Below, piece after piece: positions 16,869-21,931 of a DNA stretch of 23,597 nucleotides (position 1 is the stretch's first letter; each line of letters starts with the position of its first letter). Made by a program: the position numbers and the translations under genes. Origin of the DNA: a virus; IMG/VR virus record IMGVR_UViG_3300014050_000142, positions 1 to 23,597 of that record. One strand, written 5' to 3'. Under the pieces are notes generated by a model. The model ran no database searches, was not told the DNA's origin, and saw only the letters and a list, made by a program, of their open reading frames with translations.

Positions 16869-16898
16869 AATAGAGGGGATAGTTTTTTAATTCAGGAG
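16866..16898 (+). promoter_or_regulatory. Possible -10 box and Shine-Dalgarno for the 16904 gene
   Basis: TAGAAT at 16866-16871 overlaps the glycosyltransferase stop region, and AGGAG at 16894-16898 is well spaced for ATG 16904. No convincing -35 is seen. Confidence 0.4.
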
Positions 16899-16903
16899 CT
16901 TCC

Positions 16904-17620
16904 ATGCCCATCATCAACCTGAGCACCCTCAAGGACATTCTTGGTGGTACATCTCCGGTGAGCGCTACCATATCCGCATATGTTTATCGTGGTGGTCAAA
17001 GGGCTGTTCGTTATGTTGGAGAAGATGTTATTTTTCCCGCACCAGTTACTGTGGACATTATTAATGGAGTTCCTCAGCACGATCTAAATCTTGCAACTAT
17101 TCCAATTGACTGCTACTGGAAAATAATTGTTTGGTCAGATAGTAAAACACCTCTCCGTCGAGATGTGATACTTCCAGCCGGGACTGGACCATTTGATTTT
17201 GACGAATTAGTAGACATAGATCCATCAACTGCTTTGCCAAATCCTGGTACTGAACTTGCTACTGCGTATCTAACTTCGATCCAGGATGCTGCTGATATAG
17301 CTCAAAATGCAACCATACGTCAAAATGTATACTCACTGACTTATTCCGCGACTCTCACTCCCAATCCTATTAATGGCCCAATTCAAACAGTGACACTTAC
17401 GGGAAATACAACTATAAACGGTTTTTCTTCGCCACTAAGCGGGCAAACAATCAGATTGATTCTGACTCAAGATGCAGTTGGGGGGCGTCTTTTGAGTTCC
17501 ACTATGAAATTTGCTGGTGGGGTTAAAACTCTCTCTACTGCAGCAAATGCTATTGACATTCTTACCATTTCTTATATTGGGACCACATACTATGCCACCT
17601 TGGATAAGGGTTACGCATAA
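16904..17620 (+). CDS. Beta-rich virion-type protein (putative tail fibre or attachment protein)
   Basis: 238 residues. The N-terminal domain (about 1-110; SATISAYVYRGGQRAVRYVG, IPIDCYWKIIVWSD) and the C-terminal domain (about 140-238; QTVTLTGNTTINGFSSPL, GQTIRLILTQDAVGGR, ISYIGTTYYATLDKGYA) are both typical of repeated beta modules in phage tail and head-decoration proteins. A short helix (LATAYLTSIQDAADIAQN) joins them. A tail-associated role is inferred from this composition; no enzyme motif is present. It lies between the glycosyltransferase and the endolysin. Confidence 0.72.
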   Translation: MPIINLSTLKDILGGTSPVSATISAYVYRGGQRAVRYVGEDVIFPAPVTVDIINGVPQHDLNLATIPIDCYWKIIVWSDSKTPLRRDVILPAGTGPFDFDELVDIDPSTALPNPGTELATAYLTSIQDAADIAQNATIRQNVYSLTYSATLTPNPINGPIQTVTLTGNTTINGFSSPLSGQTIRLILTQDAVGGRLLSSTMKFAGGVKTLSTAANAIDILTISYIGTTYYATLDKGYA

Positions 17621-17711
17621 TTTAGATCTTTCACTACTTAATTAAAAAGATAGACCGTCGTTATACGATACACTTGTATTACAGAACTAATTACATTGGA
17701 GAATTATATAC

Positions 17712-18872
17712 ATGGGAATGCCCAATCCTTTTTCAAAATATCCAGTTAGCGATGACTGGGCAGCTCACCGCGCCCGCGGGTCTCTTGGCGGGACTGACTA
17801 TGCCACTCCCGTAGGTACCCCAATCTATTCGCCCAATCCCGGCTATGTAAGCTACGAATACGGATCTGGGTCTGGTGGGTACATCATCACCCTTGCCCTT
17901 GCTGACAGCCCCGGATACAAAATGCAGTTTTTGCACTGCTCATCTTTTGAAGGCACTAACCGCAATGTAAATACGGGCGATCTTCTTGGCTACACCGGAG
18001 GGGCTGCAGGTGCGCCTGGAGCGGGATCCTCAACGGGGCCTCACGTACACGTCCACATCATCAACCCCGGCGGTGGACGTGAAGATGTGCAGCCGTGGTT
18101 CAATGAATCTAGCCCCTCCTCTTCTTCTTCTGGGATCAATGCCAGCATGGCTGCTGCTCAGCAAATACTTGCAAATGTAGGTCTTTATAGTGGACCTATT
18201 GATGGCGTTTTTGGACCTAAGTCTTGGAAAGCTACACAAACATGGCTAACAAAATATGGACTCTATGATGGAGCAATTGACGGAATTCCTGGACCTAAAA
18301 CGTATAGAGGAGTTCAAATGTATGGTCAAAAGAACGCTAACTATGCTCCTCCCGGAGTAATTGATGGAGTTCTTGGCCCACTCTCTTGGGCTGGATTTGT
18401 TCAGTCGTTGAAAGAAGATACAGCGCCTGCTCCCACTCCCACTCCCACTCCCACTCCCACTCCCACTCCCACTCCTGAGCCCGTAAAGCCTGAGCCCGTA
18501 AAACCCGAGCCGGCTAAACCTGAACCCGTCAAGCCCGTAAAGCCGACACGACCAACCAAACCCACCAAACCCACCAAACCAATTAAGGAACCAACTGTGC
18601 CAACCGTGCCAACTGTACCTTCACTACCCGATGATGCAAATAATGCAGCTCAAGATGCCCTCGGAATTCTCATTCCAAAAGCAAAGAGTCGTAAGCTCGC
18701 TTACGCCCTTTATGGTCTAGTTTCTCTAGTTGTCAGCAATGTCTCGATCGGTATTGTTGCTTCTGGATTGCCGGCTCCATCCTGGATGATCGTCCTACTC
18801 GCTGTTGTCGGTAACCTCGCAGCCCCCTTTGCAACACTTGCAATCGCGAATGCTGGTACCACCAAAAAGTAA
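17712..18872 (+). CDS. Endolysin: M23 peptidase, peptidoglycan-binding repeats, Pro-rich linker, two-helix holin-like end
   Basis: 386 residues; GGAGA at 17698 supports ATG 17712. The N-terminal M23 (LytM-type) metallopeptidase has H19, D29, FLHCS (H75) and GPHVHVHI (H111, H113), expected to bind Zn and cut peptide cross-links in the wall. Residues about 145-235 hold three related units with (I/P)IDG-x-x-GP-(K/L)-(S/T) signatures (SGPIDGVFGPKSW, DGAIDGIPGPKTY, PGVIDGVLGPLSW), a peptidoglycan-binding fold. Then follow (PT)7, PEPVKP and TKPTKP linkers, and from about residue 323 KAKSRKLAYALYGLVSLVVS and PSWMIVLLAVVGNL form two membrane helices resembling small actinophage holins. There is no N-terminal signal peptide. 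The gene ends just before a strong terminator. A fused lysin-holin is unusual; tail-anchoring of the enzyme is another reading. Confidence 0.9.
   Translation: MGMPNPFSKYPVSDDWAAHRARGSLGGTDYATPVGTPIYSPNPGYVSYEYGSGSGGYIITLALADSPGYKMQFLHCSSFEGTNRNVNTGDLLGYTGGAAGAPGAGSSTGPHVHVHIINPGGGREDVQPWFNESSPSSSSSGINASMAAAQQILANVGLYSGPIDGVFGPKSWKATQTWLTKYGLYDGAIDGIPGPKTYRGVQMYGQKNANYAPPGVIDGVLGPLSWAGFVQSLKEDTAPAPTPTPTPTPTPTPTPEPVKPEPVKPEPAKPEPVKPVKPTRPTKPTKPTKPIKEPTVPTVPTVPSLPDDANNAAQDALGILIPKAKSRKLAYALYGLVSLVVSNVSIGIVASGLPAPSWMIVLLAVVGNLAAPFATLAIANAGTTKK
18432..18473 (+). repeat. CCCACT tandem repeat encoding (Pro-Thr)7
   Basis: Seven exact six-base units in frame with the endolysin gene make a stiff Pro-Thr linker, which continues into PEPVKP-type repeats. 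The tract is prone to slippage by multiples of two residues without frameshift. Confidence 0.9.
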
Positions 18873-18883
18873 GCTAAAATAAG

Positions 18884-18930
18884 AAAGCAGACCTGGCCAC
18901 ATTCGTGATCACCGGGTCTGCTTTTTTTAT
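18884..18930 (+). terminator. Terminator after the endolysin gene
   Basis: AAAGCAGACC (18884-18893) pairs with GGTCTGCTTT (18915-18924), followed by TTTTTATTTAA. The 21-base loop contains GTGATCAC. It separates the endolysin from the non-coding RNA promoter that begins a few bases later. Confidence 0.88.
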
Positions 18931-18935
18931 TTAAT

Positions 18936-18966
18936 TTGACAAATAATCATAAAGTTGTGCTACAGT
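18936..18966 (+). promoter_or_regulatory. Strong promoter for the non-coding RNA
   Basis: Consensus -35 TTGACA (18936-18941), a 19-base spacer ending GTGC, and -10 TACAGT (18961-18966). It matches the other two GTGC-TACNNT promoters of the window but is the only one with a perfect -35. Confidence 0.8.
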
Positions 18967-18972
18967 ATCTAT

Positions 18973-19225
18973 AACGCAAGGGCGACGGTCCAAGCGGAGT
19001 GATGGCTGAATGTGCCTTTCCAGTGAGGGCCTAAAGCATTCCCCGGGTTAGCGCCCTGCCTTAGCGGGTAAAAGGGGAAGTCGGGTGCGGTACTACTATG
19101 TATTGCTGGAAACCCGTGGTGGTAAAATGCAATCCACCCACTCAATATAACCCCCGTAGTACGCGGGCTTAGCGGTGTACAAGTCCGCAGGTGCACAACC
19201 CCCTCACAGTGAGGGGGTTTTGTGT
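18973..19225 (+). ncRNA. Structured non-coding RNA candidate with own promoter and terminator, family unknown
   Basis: About 250 bases, G/C-richer than its surroundings, with no credible ORF. Stems seen: GAATG/CATTC (19008-19012 with 19037-19041) enclosing GCCTTT/GAGGGC (19014-19019 with 19025-19030); CGGGT/ACCCG (19082-19086 with 19112-19116); GTGGTGG/CCACCCAC with one bulged C (19116-19122 with 19134-19141); CCCGT/GCGGG (19153-19157 with 19163-19167). A likely H-type pseudoknot combines GCG/CGC (19172-19174 with 19186-19188) and GTGTAC/GTGCAC (19175-19180 with 19191-19196). A consensus promoter lies just upstream and a terminator ends it. It heads the tRNA cluster, a setting where large phage RNAs such as GOLLD or ROOL have been found, but it is smaller and I cannot match it to a family. 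Confidence 0.72.
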
Positions 19226-19229
19226 TTTA
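19197..19229 (+). terminator. Terminator of the non-coding RNA
   Basis: AACCCCCTCA pairs with TGAGGGGGTT (19197-19206 with 19210-19219) around a CAG loop, followed by TTGTGTTTTATTTT. Confidence 0.9.
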
Positions 19230-19253
19230 TTTTGTCTTTAACTTTTTAGCTAG

Positions 19254-19265
19254 TAGATTGATCTC
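19254..19265 (+). promoter_or_regulatory. -10 box for leaderless DUF1232 gene
   Basis: TAGATT (19254-19259), six bases, then ATG 19266, with a possible -35 TTGTCT at 19232-19237 (16-base spacer). No Shine-Dalgarno. Confidence 0.6.
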
Positions 19266-19481
19266 ATGAATAAAATTAAAAAAGCATGGAGGGCCGTAGA
19301 GTCTGCTCCTTGGCATGTAAAACTTATTCTTGTTTTATCTATAATTTATTTACTTTCTCCAATTGATTTAATTCCTGATTTCATCCCTGGGCTAGGTCAG
19401 TTAGATGATATTGTTCTAGTGGTGCTAGTTACTCGGTATGTGCGTAAACATATTCCGGAGTTCAACATCAACGGGATGTAG
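19266..19481 (+). CDS. DUF1232 (YkvA-family) small membrane protein
   Basis: 71 residues with the DUF1232 signature [20 protein letters not shown] followed by [13 protein letters not shown]. Two hydrophobic stretches ([13 protein letters not shown] and about residues 46-58) suggest membrane association. The function of YkvA-type proteins is not established; they are common in bacteria and rare in phages. The gene appears leaderless. Its last ten bases overlap the tRNA-Pro gene, and its stop TAG (19479-19481) is the U8-A9-G10 of that tRNA. Confidence 0.88.
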   Translation: MNKIKKAWRAVESAPWHVKLILVLSIIYLLSPIDLIPDFIPGLGQLDDIVLVVLVTRYVRKHIPEFNINGM

Positions 19482-19545
19482 CTCAGCTTGGTAGAGCGCT
19501 GCGTTTGGGACGCAGAAGTCGCAGGTTCGAATCCTGTCGTCCCGA
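19472..19545 (+). tRNA. tRNA-Pro (anticodon TGG)
   Basis: 74 bases. Acceptor CGGGATG/CGTCCCG (one T-G wobble), D arm GCTC...GAGC, anticodon stem CTGCG/CGCAG with loop TTTGGGA, T arm GCAGG-TTCGAAT-CCTGT, discriminator A. CCA is not encoded. Its first ten bases overlap the end of the DUF1232 gene. Confidence 0.95.
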
Positions 19546-19546
19546 C

Positions 19547-19619
19547 GGCGGTGTAGCCCAATGGCAGAGGCACACGGTTTAGGTCCGTGCCAGTGTGAGT
19601 TCAAATCTCATCACCGCTA
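19547..19619 (+). tRNA. tRNA-Leu (anticodon TAG), short variable loop
   Basis: 73 bases, one base after tRNA-Pro. Acceptor GGCGGTG/CACCGCT (G1-U72 wobble), anticodon stem CACGG/CCGTG with loop TTTAGGT (TAG, reading CUA), T arm GTGAG-TTCAAAT-CTCAT, discriminator A. The variable loop is only CCAGT, whereas bacterial tRNA-Leu normally has a long variable arm. CCA is not encoded. Confidence 0.88.
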
Positions 19620-19635
19620 CAAAGATCTTGTATGT

Positions 19636-19647
19636 TAGACTCTCTTC
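19636..19647 (+). promoter_or_regulatory. -10 box for leaderless 54-residue gene
   Basis: TAGACT (19636-19641), six bases, then ATG 19648, without a Shine-Dalgarno. Confidence 0.6.
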
Positions 19648-19812
19648 ATGCAAGAGAATATTGTTAAAATGCTTATTCGAGACGAAATGATAGAAGCCGG
19701 AATCGTCTCTATTGAGGGCACTATGCTCAGTTATTTTCACGAAGATAGAGAATATCTTGTCATGCTGAGCGTTGTAGATATTACTGATTGGGATCTTGAA
19801 AATGACGAATGA
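19648..19812 (+). CDS. 54-residue acidic hypothetical protein
   Basis: ATG 19648 to TGA 19810-19812. The protein reads MQENIVKMLIRDEMIEAGI at the start and ends ITDWDLENDE; it is acidic and mixed alpha/beta. Support comes from the leaderless promoter pattern and from an 11-base overlap with the DUF3310 gene, which lacks another obvious translation signal. No family recognised. Confidence 0.65.
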   Translation: MQENIVKMLIRDEMIEAGIVSIEGTMLSYFHEDREYLVMLSVVDITDWDLENDE

Positions 19813-20020
19813 TCCGGTCCGACAACCATCCCACTACTTTCACCCAAGTGGTATTGAAGTTATTGAGATCACAAAATATGAGTCCTTTCTTAGAGGAAAC
19901 ATCATTAAATACATTCTCCGTGCTCCATTTAAGGGACAAGAACTAGAGGATCTACGCAAAGCTCAGATGTATCTTGAGTGGGAAATTGCCAGAGTTGAGA
20001 AAGAACTAGAAGATAAATGA
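19802..20020 (+). CDS. DUF3310 (SaV-like) nucleotide-kinase-type small phage protein
   Basis: 72 residues from ATG 19802 (MTNDPVRQPSHYFHPSGIEV); a TTG two codons earlier is less likely. It carries the DUF3310 pattern DPVxxPSHY, GIEVIEI, GNIIKYILRAPFKG, EDLRKAQMYLEWEI. The family is widespread in phages and sometimes labelled nucleotide kinase, but its biochemical role is not settled. Position beside thyX supports a link to nucleotide metabolism. It overlaps the thyX start (ATGA). Confidence 0.9.
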   Translation: MTNDPVRQPSHYFHPSGIEVIEITKYESFLRGNIIKYILRAPFKGQELEDLRKAQMYLEWEIARVEKELEDK

Positions 20021-20715
20021 TTTTTACCAGTGAGCTAGACGTAGAGCTTGTTCAATGTGTTGGAACTGATGAAACAATTGCAAATGCTGCTCGAGTCTCT
20101 ACGGGGGCCGTAGCCGATGCGTATACCGAAGAAGAGAACGCCAAGCTACTTGGGTACCTCATTAAGAATCGACACGGTAGCCCATTCGAGCACAACTCGA
20201 TGACTTTTAAGATCTCTGCTCCTATCTTTGTGTTCCGAGAGTTTCAGCGTCATCGAATCGGCTGGTCTTACAACGAAGTGTCGGCTCGATACAAAGAGAT
20301 GGATCCGGTTTTCTATGCGTACCCACCAACTAGGCCTCTAGTCCAGGAGGGGTCGTCTGCTCACCCAAAGCTTGTTGATGGTCATCCGGCTATGACTACG
20401 ATGGTCAACCACGAAATGATGACTGCATATTCTCACGCTTGGGCTACCTATAAAGCTCTTTTGCGTCAGGGGGCTGCTAATGAAGTTGCTCGATCTGTGC
20501 TTCCTGTCGGTCTCTATAGCCAGATGTATGCGACATGTAATGCTCGCAGCTTGATGGCATTCTTATCCCTGCGAGTCGATGCTGAGAACGCTCAGTTTGA
20601 GACAAAGCCCCAGTGGGAGATCGAACAAGTTGCTCTGAAGATGGAAGAGCACTTCTCTAAATTGTTTCCGGACACACACTACTTTTTTAACAAAAATGGT
20701 AGAGTAGCTCCGTAA
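20017..20715 (+). CDS. thyX: Flavin-dependent thymidylate synthase ThyX
   Basis: 232 residues. ThyX converts dUMP to dTMP using methylene-tetrahydrofolate, FAD and NADPH. The signature is FQRHRIGWSYNEVSARY (RHR at 78-80). Other family features are HGSPFEHNSMTF near residues 53-64 and NEVARSVLPVGLYSQMYATCNARSL in the C-terminal half (read as NEVARSVLP then VGLYSQMYAT). The spacing from RHR to the conserved Ser is eight residues, one more than the textbook RHRX7S. The start overlaps DUF3310 (ATGA). It ends six bases before tRNA-Thr. Together with nrdB it supplies dNTPs for phage replication. Confidence 0.96.
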   Translation: MIFTSELDVELVQCVGTDETIANAARVSTGAVADAYTEEENAKLLGYLIKNRHGSPFEHNSMTFKISAPIFVFREFQRHRIGWSYNEVSARYKEMDPVFYAYPPTRPLVQEGSSAHPKLVDGHPAMTTMVNHEMMTAYSHAWATYKALLRQGAANEVARSVLPVGLYSQMYATCNARSLMAFLSLRVDAENAQFETKPQWEIEQVALKMEEHFSKLFPDTHYFFNKNGRVAP

Positions 20716-20721
20716 CAACTT

Positions 20722-20797
20722 GCCTCCTTAGCTCAGTTGGTAGAGCGCGATACTTGTAATATCGATGTCATCGGTTCGATTCCGGTAGGGGGCCCCA
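20722..20797 (+). tRNA. tRNA-Thr (anticodon TGT), CCA encoded
   Basis: Acceptor GCCTCCT/AGGGGGC (one T-G wobble), D arm GCTC...GAGC, anticodon stem CGATA/TATCG with loop CTTGTAA, T arm ATCGG-TTCGATT-CCGGT. N73 is C, followed by genomic CCA (20795-20797), the only tRNA in the cluster with it. Confidence 0.94.
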
Positions 20798-20812
20798 ATA
20801 TTTTATTTGTGT

Positions 20813-20824
20813 TACTCTAACACC
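20813..20824 (+). promoter_or_regulatory. -10 box for leaderless HNH gene
   Basis: TACTCT (20813-20818), six bases, then ATG 20825, without a Shine-Dalgarno. This geometry favours 20825 over an in-frame TTG at 20807. Confidence 0.6.
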
Positions 20825-21304
20825 ATGAGAATCTGTACGTCTTGTGGAGTATCTTCAGTAGTTAACTCTAGTAAATGCCGCCCGTGCTACAACGAGTACA
20901 TGCGTATCTACACATTGAACAGATATCATCGTCGACGCGCTGAGGCTATCTTATATCTTGGTGGTTGTTGTTCCCGATGTGGTTCCACAGAAAGCTTGGA
21001 ACTTGATCATATTGACTCCAGTACTAAGGCTTATGACATCTCAAAAATACTTGGTGGGGGAAGTAAAGCTAAAGTCCAAGAAGAACTTATGAAATGTCAG
21101 GTTCTTTGTCACTACTGTCACGTCACAAAGGGAAAAGAAGTTGGTGATGACGGCGCTGTTGAGCATGGTGGTGGGGTGACTGGGAAACGAAATTGCAGGT
21201 GCGATCTGTGTGGTCCACTAAAGAGTGCATATATCCGAGAGAAGCAGCTTAAAAAAGAAACAAAAGAGCGTGATAGGCTTTCTAAAAATGAAGACCCCTC
21301 GTAG
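20825..21304 (+). CDS. HNH endonuclease with zinc-binding cysteines
   Basis: 159 residues from ATG 20825. Cys pairs CTSCG and CRPCY near the N-terminus probably form a zinc finger. The HNH core is CSRCGSTESLELDHIDSS followed by KCQVLCHYCHVTKG, where the structural zinc sits on four cysteines and the catalytic His is in LDH. A third Cys cluster (CRCDLCG) follows, and the end is a basic helix (REKQLKKETKERDRLS). Such genes are often homing nucleases that sit between tRNA genes of phages; a packaging-linked HNH is the other common role. The stop TAG (21302-21304) is the U8-A9-G10 of tRNA-Arg, a 10-base overlap. Confidence 0.9.
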   Translation: MRICTSCGVSSVVNSSKCRPCYNEYMRIYTLNRYHRRRAEAILYLGGCCSRCGSTESLELDHIDSSTKAYDISKILGGGSKAKVQEELMKCQVLCHYCHVTKGKEVGDDGAVEHGGGVTGKRNCRCDLCGPLKSAYIREKQLKKETKERDRLSKNEDPS

Positions 21305-21366
21305 CTCAGCGGAAGAGCATATGGTTTCTACCCATCAGGCCGGGAGTTCGAATCTCTCCGAGGGGA
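21295..21366 (+). tRNA. tRNA-Arg (anticodon TCT)
   Basis: 72 bases. Acceptor CCCCTCG/CGAGGGG, D arm GCTC...GAGC, anticodon stem TATGG/CCATC (top pair mismatched) with loop TTTCTAC, T arm GGGAG-TTCGAAT-CTCTC, discriminator A. CCA is not encoded. It overlaps the end of the HNH gene by ten bases. Confidence 0.92.
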
Positions 21367-21369
21367 CAC

Positions 21370-21443
21370 CGGGAGTTAGCTCAGCTGGTTAGAGCCCCGA
21401 ACTCATAATTCGGTCGTCGCGGGTTCAAGTCCCGCACTCCTGA
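21370..21443 (+). tRNA. tRNA with CAT anticodon (elongator Met or Ile2)
   Basis: 74 bases. Acceptor CGGGAGT/ACTCCTG (one G-T wobble), D arm GCTC...GAGC, anticodon stem CCGAA/TTCGG with loop CTCATAA, T arm GCGGG-TTCAAGT-CCCGC, discriminator A. The anticodon stem lacks the three G-C pairs of initiator tRNA and C1 pairs with G72, so it is not tRNA-fMet. Met versus lysidine-modified Ile (reading AUA) cannot be told by eye; AUA would fit the A-ending bias of the cluster. Confidence 0.92.
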
Positions 21444-21444
21444 C

Positions 21445-21488
21445 AACACAAAACCCCTTGGCCGATATATGCCGAGGGGTTTGGTGTT
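21445..21488 (+). terminator. Long hairpin closing the tRNA cluster, likely terminator
   Basis: AAACCCCTTGGC pairs with GCCGAGGGGTTT (21451-21462 with 21471-21482), extended by AACAC/GTGTT outside a mismatch. The downstream T run is short, so it may also act as a 3' processing or protective hairpin. Confidence 0.7.
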
Positions 21489-21489
21489 A

Positions 21490-21737
21490 GATTCTGGATC
21501 ACCGCCTATGTAGTTGCCAGTTAACCTTTCGTTGGGTGAGTTTGAACATTTGAATCATTCAGCTCCTAACTGGCCATGCGGCCATCTCATACAAGATACT
21601 TCTATTTTAGAAGTTATTGAACTGTTCTAGATCTTTGCTTGTGATCGATATATCAGACCTGTCTTACAATAGAAGTAGCCAAGGCGCAGCTCCCCTGCTG
21701 CCCGGCATTGTGAATTTCGCTACCTCACAAAAGCTAA
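21490..21737 (+). other. Gene-free structured stretch, possible second non-coding RNA
   Basis: No believable ORF. Inverted repeats include GCCAGTTA/TAACTGGC (21516-21523 with 21567-21574), ACTTCT/AGAAGT (21598-21603 with 21609-21614), a competing TACTTCTATT/AATAGAAGTA (21597-21606 with 21668-21677), CAGC/GCTG around a CCCC loop (near 21687-21700) and TTGTGA/TCACAA (near 21709-21731). A strong terminator follows directly. A weak promoter (TTGTGA at 21639, TACAAT at 21665) could also make a short RNA from about 21676. Co-transcription from the tRNA cluster is an alternative. Confidence 0.45.
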
Positions 21738-21738
21738 T

Positions 21739-21774
21739 CCCCCTCTTAAAATATATTAGAGGGGGTTTAGTTTT
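21739..21774 (+). terminator. Terminator ending the structured stretch
   Basis: CCCCCTCT pairs with AGAGGGGG (21739-21746 with 21758-21765) over an A/T loop, then TTTAGTTTT. With no coding gene ahead of it, it implies a transcript ends here. Confidence 0.85.
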
Positions 21775-21822
21775 AATAAATATATATGAGAAGTTGGGGG
21801 TATATAATAACAATTTATATAC

Positions 21823-21853
21823 TAGCTCGCAAGATTTTAAGGGGTGCTACACT
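21823..21853 (+). promoter_or_regulatory. Promoter of the ribonucleotide reductase locus
   Basis: TAGCTC (21823-21828), a 19-base spacer ending GTGC, and TACACT (21848-21853), third member of the GTGC-TACNNT set. Transcription would begin near 21860, giving an A/C-rich leader of about 65 bases before the CxxC ORF. Confidence 0.55.
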
Positions 21854-21880
21854 AGATAAACCCAAACAAAAACCCACAAA

Positions 21881-21931
21881 ATGGCCAAGTTTTCTTGGTC
21901 AATTTTCATCTCACCTGGAGGTCAAATATGA
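21881..21931 (+). CDS. Possible 16-residue leader peptide
   Basis: ATG 21881 encodes MAKFSWSIFISPGGQI and its TGA overlaps the next ATG (ATGA at 21928). No Shine-Dalgarno precedes it, so translation is uncertain. A hairpin covers its first codons. If used, it would couple ribosome flow to the downstream ORF; otherwise it is chance. Confidence 0.3.
   Translation: MAKFSWSIFISPGGQI
21882..21906 (+). promoter_or_regulatory. Leader hairpin, possible attenuator
   Basis: TGGCCAAG pairs with CTTGGTCA (21882-21889 with 21894-21901) around TTTT and is followed by ATTTTC. It lies between the promoter and the Shine-Dalgarno of the CxxC ORF, where it could pause or terminate transcription. Confidence 0.4.

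Noticed and set aside
17621-17660. Weak inverted repeat ATCTTT/AAAGAT after the virion-type gene
   Set aside because: The stem is only six A/T-rich pairs with a long loop and no T tract, too weak to call a terminator.
18969-19196. Minus-strand 75-codon frame across the non-coding RNA
   Set aside because: It has no ribosome site, its composition is not protein-like, and it lies antisense to a region with plus-strand promoter, stems and terminator.
18973-19225. tmRNA or RNase P RNA identity for the structured RNA
   Set aside because: No tRNA-like ends, no tag reading frame, and none of the conserved RNase P segments could be seen.
19472-21443. tRNA-embedded prophage attachment site
   Set aside because: No integrase and no duplicated tRNA 3' end are visible in the window.
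21617-21859. Plus-strand 80-codon frame after the tRNA cluster
   Set aside because: It reads straight through a strong terminator hairpin and the reductase promoter, lacks a ribosome site and has no recognisable composition.
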